Assembly (NCBI RefSeq): GCF_007833795.1
Contig: NZ_CP032704.1
Span: 124,001-188,000, forward strand
Length of the DNA: 64,000 nucleotides
Reading direction: 5' to 3'
Source of the DNA: Candidatus Pantoea soli
GTDB taxonomy: Bacteria; Pseudomonadota; Gammaproteobacteria; Enterobacterales; Enterobacteriaceae
Shown: positions 63,901-64,000 of the stretch, in pieces
Position numbering within the stretch: the first letter of the stretch is position 1
Layout: the number at the start of each line of letters is the position of its first letter
Program-made: the position numbers and the translations under genes
The notes under the pieces: generated by a model
Database searches by the model: none
Seen by the model: only the letters and a program-made list of their open reading frames with translations
Told to the model about the DNA's origin: nothing

Positions 63901-64000
63901 CGCTCTCATTCATAGCCTGCGGTGTAGAACCCGGGTAATTGACTGAGATAGTGACAGAGGGTGGTGCTATTGATGGATAGCGGGCAATCGGGAGCTTGGG
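60989..64000 (-). CDS. RND multidrug efflux pump, AcrB-type (N-terminus outside window)
   Basis: The frame is open to the window edge, with 1003 residues present of about 1040. Starting from PKLPIARYPSIAPPSVTISV it lacks only the first helix. Proton-relay residues are in GIIVDDAIVVVENVERIM (paired aspartates) and the lysine/threonine region near AILIVEFAKQLHEQGKS; ALSLTPALCATLL and FLPEEDQGYF are hallmarks of AcrB/MexB. It is the inner-membrane part of a tripartite pump; the AcrA-type partner probably lies beyond the edge. An AraC gene follows. Confidence 0.94.
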   Translation of the reverse strand, partial: PKLPIARYPSIAPPSVTISVNYPGSTPQAMNESVISLIERELSGVKNLLYFESSSDTSGTGTITATFENGTDPELAQVDLQNKIKVIESRLPETVRQNGLNVEATSSSFLMVVGLTSEGDKYNSADLSDYFTRNLREELKRIPGVGKIQVFGAEKAMRVWINPVRLIKYGLSMDDVQQAITAQNSLVTPGRLGDEPAKKGQQVSYQLTIRGQLQSVDEFRDIILKTNTDGSRVLLSDVAKVEIGSESYSFSTRENGESSTAAGIQLAPGANALKTAEAVKARLAELKSTMPEGMQYSVPFDTSPFVKISVEKVLHTFIEAMILVFIVMYLFLQNVRYTFIPAIVAPIALLGTFTVMLIAGYSINVLTMFGMVLAIGIIVDDAIVVVENVERIMAEEGLSPKDATEKAMKEITGAVIGITLVLCAVFIPMGLASGSVGEIYRQFTLSMAVSILISAFLALSLTPALCATLLKPVSQHGSHKRGFFGWFNRSFDKLIGRYENGVTKLLKRTARSFIVYAALCVALVLGLNQLPTSFLPEEDQGYFITSFELPSAATAERTLSTVKTFEQEVMHRPATKGNISILGFSFAGSGPNSAMAFTMLKDWDNRGDATSSSEAEALQEQMSKHPDGTTMSLLPPAIDELGNSSGFTLRLQDRSNQGYEALSKARDKLLQLAAENKALQGVYVDGLPDGQMVDVRIDRKKALIMGVPYSNITEIISGLLGSSYVNDYPNKGRLQQVIIQADADFRMQLQDISKLYVRNSEGGMVPLSEFVSFSWVTSPVQMVRYQGYPALKISGYPAEGYSTGDAMVAMESIAAELPKGFAVEWTQLSLQEKQSASEASMLMMLSVVVIFLVLAALYNSWSVPFAVMMVVPLGLIGAVGAVILREMPNDVFFKVGMITIMGLSAKNAILIVEFAKQLHEQGKSITQAIVEAAKMRLRPILMTSFAFTLGVVPLVIASGASSETQRSIGTGVFGGMLTGTFFAIFFVPVFYFSVMNLVKRFKK

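Overview
The window looks like DNA of a gram-negative enteric bacterium (Enterobacterales; an Erwiniaceae member such as Pantoea is my best guess). This rests on close resemblance of DadA/DadX, SitABCD, EptB, an OmpC/OmpF-type porin, an LpxP-type acyltransferase, an EmrE-type pump and an AcrB-type pump to enterobacterial proteins. No rRNA, tRNA or CRISPR array was seen. A Cre-like recombinase, two toxin-antitoxin pairs, two copies of one IS3-family element and several decayed genes point to a large plasmid or an accessory chromosomal region; the sequence alone does not settle which.

Layout. 1-3305: end of dadA, dadX, a small unknown gene, and an SDR/LysR divergent pair. 3514-4742: IS3-family copy 1. 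5093-7464: HTH-antitoxin/PIN-toxin pair, Cre-like recombinase with a coupled small ORF and a lox-like inverted repeat. 7465-8850: AT-rich, nearly empty. 8851-13690: three alpha/beta hydrolases and an MBL-fold hydrolase facing a LysR regulator. 13815-17071: a scrambled umuDC-like region with an intact LexA box, holding HigBA, a 170-bp Tn3-type miniature element, IS3 copy 2 and a salicylate-synthase remnant. 17245-21260: SitABCD manganese/iron importer behind two MntR-type boxes. 21547-24891: a gene remnant beside a Zur-like box, eptB, and a DadA-like oxidase.

24954-44220 is the centrepiece: a zinc-starvation island. It carries paralogs of zinc-using housekeeping enzymes (amidase, HemB, PyrC, ThrS, gamma-carbonic anhydrase, FolE2, DksA2, CysS, QueD-like), two COG0523 GTPases plus the remnant of a third, two Fur-family regulators, a FeoB-like transporter with a flavoprotein, and a NicO/ZevB-type transporter. 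At least three Zur-type palindromes lie in its promoters, and a second, different 13-bp palindrome family marks two others. HemB, PyrC, DksA2, one COG0523 protein and one or both Fur-family regulators have lost metal ligands that are standard in their families, and the ThrS paralog has lost its editing-site ligands. The likely logic is that when zinc is scarce Zur leaves its boxes and zinc-free or zinc-thrifty substitutes are made.

44662-46771: a decayed OLD-nuclease/UvrD-helicase pair (Gabija-like). 47016-52415: sugar-acid operon (KdgT permease, FAH-family enzyme, an unusually long UxaA-family dehydratase) with its GntR regulator. 53153-64000: PQQ glucose dehydrogenase, GNAT acetyltransferase, LpxP-type acyltransferase, YmgB-type small protein, porin, SMR pump, AraC regulator and the greater part of an AcrB-type RND pump that runs off the end.
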